Shown piece after piece: positions 18,416 to 21,331 of a stretch of DNA of 21,331 nt. The notes under the pieces are model-generated. The model did not search any database. It worked only from the letters and a program-made list of their open reading frames with translations, and was not told where the DNA came from. The DNA lies in the NCBI RefSeq assembly GCF_000220395.1, contig NW_004086394.1, forward strand, positions 1-21,331, given 5' to 3'. The stretch comes from Ichthyophthirius multifiliis (Eukaryota > Ciliophora > Oligohymenophorea > Hymenostomatida). The first letter of the stretch is position 1. Every line of letters begins with the position of its first letter. A program made the position numbers and the translations under genes.

Positions 18416-21331
18416 ATGGATTATCCTTTTATTCAATGTTTCTAACAAGCTGTATTTTAAATACAAAAATACACAAAAAATATTATTTTAATTAAAAATA
18501 GATGCTTGAAAATGATGAATAAAAAAGAATTATATTAATATAAAAAGGATTAAAATAAATAACAGATATTTTACCTTTTTCAAAATAAAATAGTATAATT
18601 TTAGCCCAAAATGATATATATAAATATTTATTTTTAAATATAATTTCTTTTGAGCCTGTGGTATATTATTTTTCATTTAAAAAAAAAAAAATTGGAATTA
18701 CTATTTATTTATTAAGATTACCTTAATAATAGAAACATTAATTGAAAAATTTAATCAAAATCAAATATTTATTGAATAATTTTTATATGGAGGTATTTAA
18801 ATAAGTTAAATAAGTGATATAAATATAAGTTAAATTATATCAACAGCCTTAAAATAGTAATTTTATTAAAAAAAAAAAAAAGTTAATCAATTAAAAAAGG
18901 GATATAAAATAAAATAATAGTAATATTAATGAATAAAAAGATGTGAGTAGTCAAATAAAAAGCAACAAATCTAATCTTTTGAAATCTTAATAATTTTAAA
19001 AACTTAATCTACCCTAACATATAGTTCAAAATATAATAAAGATAAAGAAATATACATTATAATATATAAAATAAATTGTATTAATTATAATAGTAAGTTT
19101 TTTGTTATTTTTTAAATATATATATATATATATTTATTATTTTTAAAAGGAAAGATATTAATAAAATGAATTATTTAGTGAAAAAATATCTTTTTTCTAT
19201 AAAAGTTTTATTTAAAATACTGATAATGCATAACTAATGTAAGAAGCATGTATTTAATTTTATTAATTTAAATAATAATTGATTTTATTAAAATAAAATC
19301 ACGATATAATAAATGAAATAGAAGAAAGTTATTTTTTTTTTTTTTTTATTTTTAAAAAAAAATGAAATAATAAAAAAGTTTTAATTTAAAAAAGCAAGAA
19401 ATAAAAAAACAATTAAATAGATGAATAATTAGATTAAATATATACAAATGGAGAAGATGAAAGTATTCAAATAGATGAAGATATATAAGATTTCGAAGTA
19501 AATTTATCAAATAATACTGCAAAAAGAAATCAGAAAGACGCAATCGATTATTTAGAGGATTGGCTTGCTATTGAGGAAGTTCCTTAATTTTAAAATTTAA
19601 AAAAAATTACTTAAAATTGCTTAACAACTGACTTTTTTAAAATTGATACAAATTTAGAACTGATTTTATCTTTTATAGTTAGCCCAACTATATATTTATG
19701 CTCTCCAGATGTATTTTTTTTTATAAATATGTTTAATATATAAAAATAGTGGATTTTAAATCAAAAAGAAATAATATAATAAAATCATTATTCACCTCCT
19801 ATACCATAAATAAAAATGAATTAAAAAAAGAAGCTTTAATAATTTATGATGAATAATAAGTAAATATCATGTATTTACGATCATTTAAAACTCTACTAAT
19901 GTTGACTGACCCAAGAAATTATAGACTATTATTAAGAATAAATAATAATTATTAAGAATTATTTTGTAAAATAGATAATCAAAAAATATAAAAATAAATA
20001 TAAAATAAATACTTATATATATATATTTATTTATTTAATTTATATTTATATATATATATATATATAATAAAGTTACTTGTTTGTATAAAAGTTTATAGAT
20101 TAATTCTTAATGTGTAAATATAAACCATGTATTAATGAATATTGAATATTTATTAATAAAAGATTTAAATTCTTCTTTCTATTATTTAATTGAGTATAAT
20201 TTCCTTTTTACATTTTAACATTTTATCTATTTTTGTTATGTTCCAAACTTTTTTTTAAATTTAATTTTAATGTAAGGCTCTTTGCCTTTACTGAGAAAAG
20301 ATTATAACCAAAACCTTTGGTTTTATTTAGAAGAAACTTAGTTTTTTTATGAATTGGCTTAAATTATGCTTTTCTGCTAATTTGAAGAATATTATCTATA
20401 AAAATCAGTCCATGAATATAAACTATCTTCTTTTAAAAATATTTTTGGAAAAAATGCTTCTGCGAAAAACTCTAATTATAAAAATGATGCACTTACGAGA
20501 GATTATATACTATAAAATTATAATAATTTTTAGGAAATATCTATAGGTTTAGATTGTGATATTGATAAAATTAATTCGTACATAAAAAAGATAAAACATA
20601 AATCCAGTACTGCTTAAATTAATATACTAAATAAATTAAAAATTTTCGATAAAATTGGAGCTTTGTAATAAATCTAAGCTATTAATAATATAAATTAATT
20701 TCCTATATAAAATTCTGCCATTATAGAATAAAATTAATCATAAAATTAAAAAAAATTGAAATATAACTCTTTTTAATAAATAAATAATTTAAATGAAAGA
20801 TAAACTCAAAGTTAAAACAAAATATAGAGTATGAATAATTTTTAAAAGAATATTGCTTTTGCGAAAAATGCCTAGTATTTCAATAATTAGGATTATGATA
20901 AATATTATAATAAAATTGTGTACGAAAAATTACCAAATTTTGTCCCATATATGCCTTAATCTTCATATAATAATAATTAGTAGAATTTTTATAAGTATTA
21001 AGAAAGTAATGGAAAACATATAATTTATGCTAAGAATAAATAAAATAATAATATTACGAATATCTCAAACAGACATTCTTAAAGCTAAATGACTTTACAA
21101 AATATTCTTTAGCCGTAAAAATAATAGGATTAAGTTAAAACTAGCGCAAAAATATTTTAAAACATTTAATTATGTATATTTTTTAAAAAAATTATAGATA
21201 TATAAAATATTAGATAAATAAAAATATTAAAAATATAATAAATATAAATAATATATATATATATATATATATATAATATAATAAATAATAATTATTTTAT
21301 TTATATATATTATTTTATTTTTAAGTTTTTT
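18416..21331 (+). CDS. Large multi-exon hypothetical protein, 3' incomplete
   Basis: Not recognised. Eight exons join in phase: 18416-18451, 18502-18660, 18717-18856, 18900-19092, 19150-19327, 19379-19730, 19769-19965 and 20073 to about 21173, giving at least 785 residues. The introns are 50, 56, 43, 57, 51, 38 and 107 bases, all GT...AG. No TGA follows before the window ends. A donor at 21174 (GTATAT) with AT-rich sequence after it suggests a further intron running to about 21325. The N-terminal two thirds are helical and Leu/Ile-rich (KGLKQITDILPFSKQNSI, LRSFKTLLMLTDPRNYRLLL, INHVLMNIEYLLIKDLNSSF), possibly an armadillo/HEAT-like solenoid. An acidic segment lies around 19440-19570 (GEDESIQIDEDIQDFEV). 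The C-terminal part is Gln/Asn/Ser-rich and likely disordered. No signal peptide is present. The protein could be a scaffold or regulatory subunit, but no function is assigned. Confidence 0.75.

Noticed and set aside
18679-18691. Frame break at the A13 run in the last gene
   Set aside because: A 56-base GT...AG intron (18661-18716) spans the run and restores the frame. The same applies to the A14 run, spanned by intron 18857-18899.
19714-19722. Frame break at the T9 run in the last gene
   Set aside because: A 38-base intron at 19731-19768 keeps the frame without any sequence error.
1-21331. Mobile elements, virus-like elements, telomere repeats
   Set aside because: No transposase, reverse transcriptase, integrase or capsid-like reading frame, no long terminal or inverted repeats, and no CCCCAA-type repeats were seen.

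Overview
The window reads as macronuclear DNA of a ciliate that uses TAA and TAG for glutamine and TGA as the only stop. Under the standard code nearly every reading frame is broken. Under the ciliate code nine genes open up, and all eight whose ends are visible stop at TGA. Extreme A+T content, short GT...AG introns (mostly 34-135 bases) and the recoded stops fit an oligohymenophorean such as Ichthyophthirius or a close relative. The genus is an inference; the code is seen directly. I see no tRNA or rRNA, CRISPR array, transposon, virus-like element or telomere repeat.

Layout. 1-766: small + strand gene of unknown function with one frame break. 767-2189: AT-rich spacer. 2190-3545: four-exon gene with 14 MORN repeats. 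3976-6026: low-complexity protein with Q20 encoded by twenty TAA codons. 6187-11175: minus-strand, intronless 4,989-base gene for a 1,662-residue type I membrane protein with a signal peptide, a long EEEQKKKQ repeat, beta-rich ectodomain, Asn/Asp tract, one membrane segment and an acidic tail. 11742-12728: six-exon, 198-residue gene with a mitochondrial-looking N-terminus. 13467-14643: five-exon gene for LST8, the WD40 subunit of TOR complexes. 14832-15326 (minus): REEP/Yop1/HVA22-family ER-shaping protein. 15539-16137 (minus): class I methyltransferase of the EEF1AKMT4/METTL13 type. 16829-17793: A20/AN1 zinc-finger protein. 18416 to the window end: long multi-exon gene, incomplete at its 3' end.

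The genes are not an operon or a pathway. They are independent single-gene units separated by very AT-rich DNA. Most are housekeeping or ciliate-lineage genes: TOR signalling (LST8), ER membrane shape (REEP), translation-factor methylation (methyltransferase), ubiquitin/stress (A20/AN1) and cortical or membrane scaffolding (MORN).

The most unusual item is the membrane protein with the alternating acidic/basic octad, which has the charge spacing of a single alpha-helix (ER/K) domain. Its DNA is a nearly pure pyrimidine strand with nested 24-base and 216-base periods. A recurring oddity is one-base frame breaks at homopolymer runs, including in strongly conserved families. They look like run-length sequencing errors, but should be distinguished from programmed frameshifting. 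All gene models are mine, built by hand, and some splice sites have alternatives stated in the entries.
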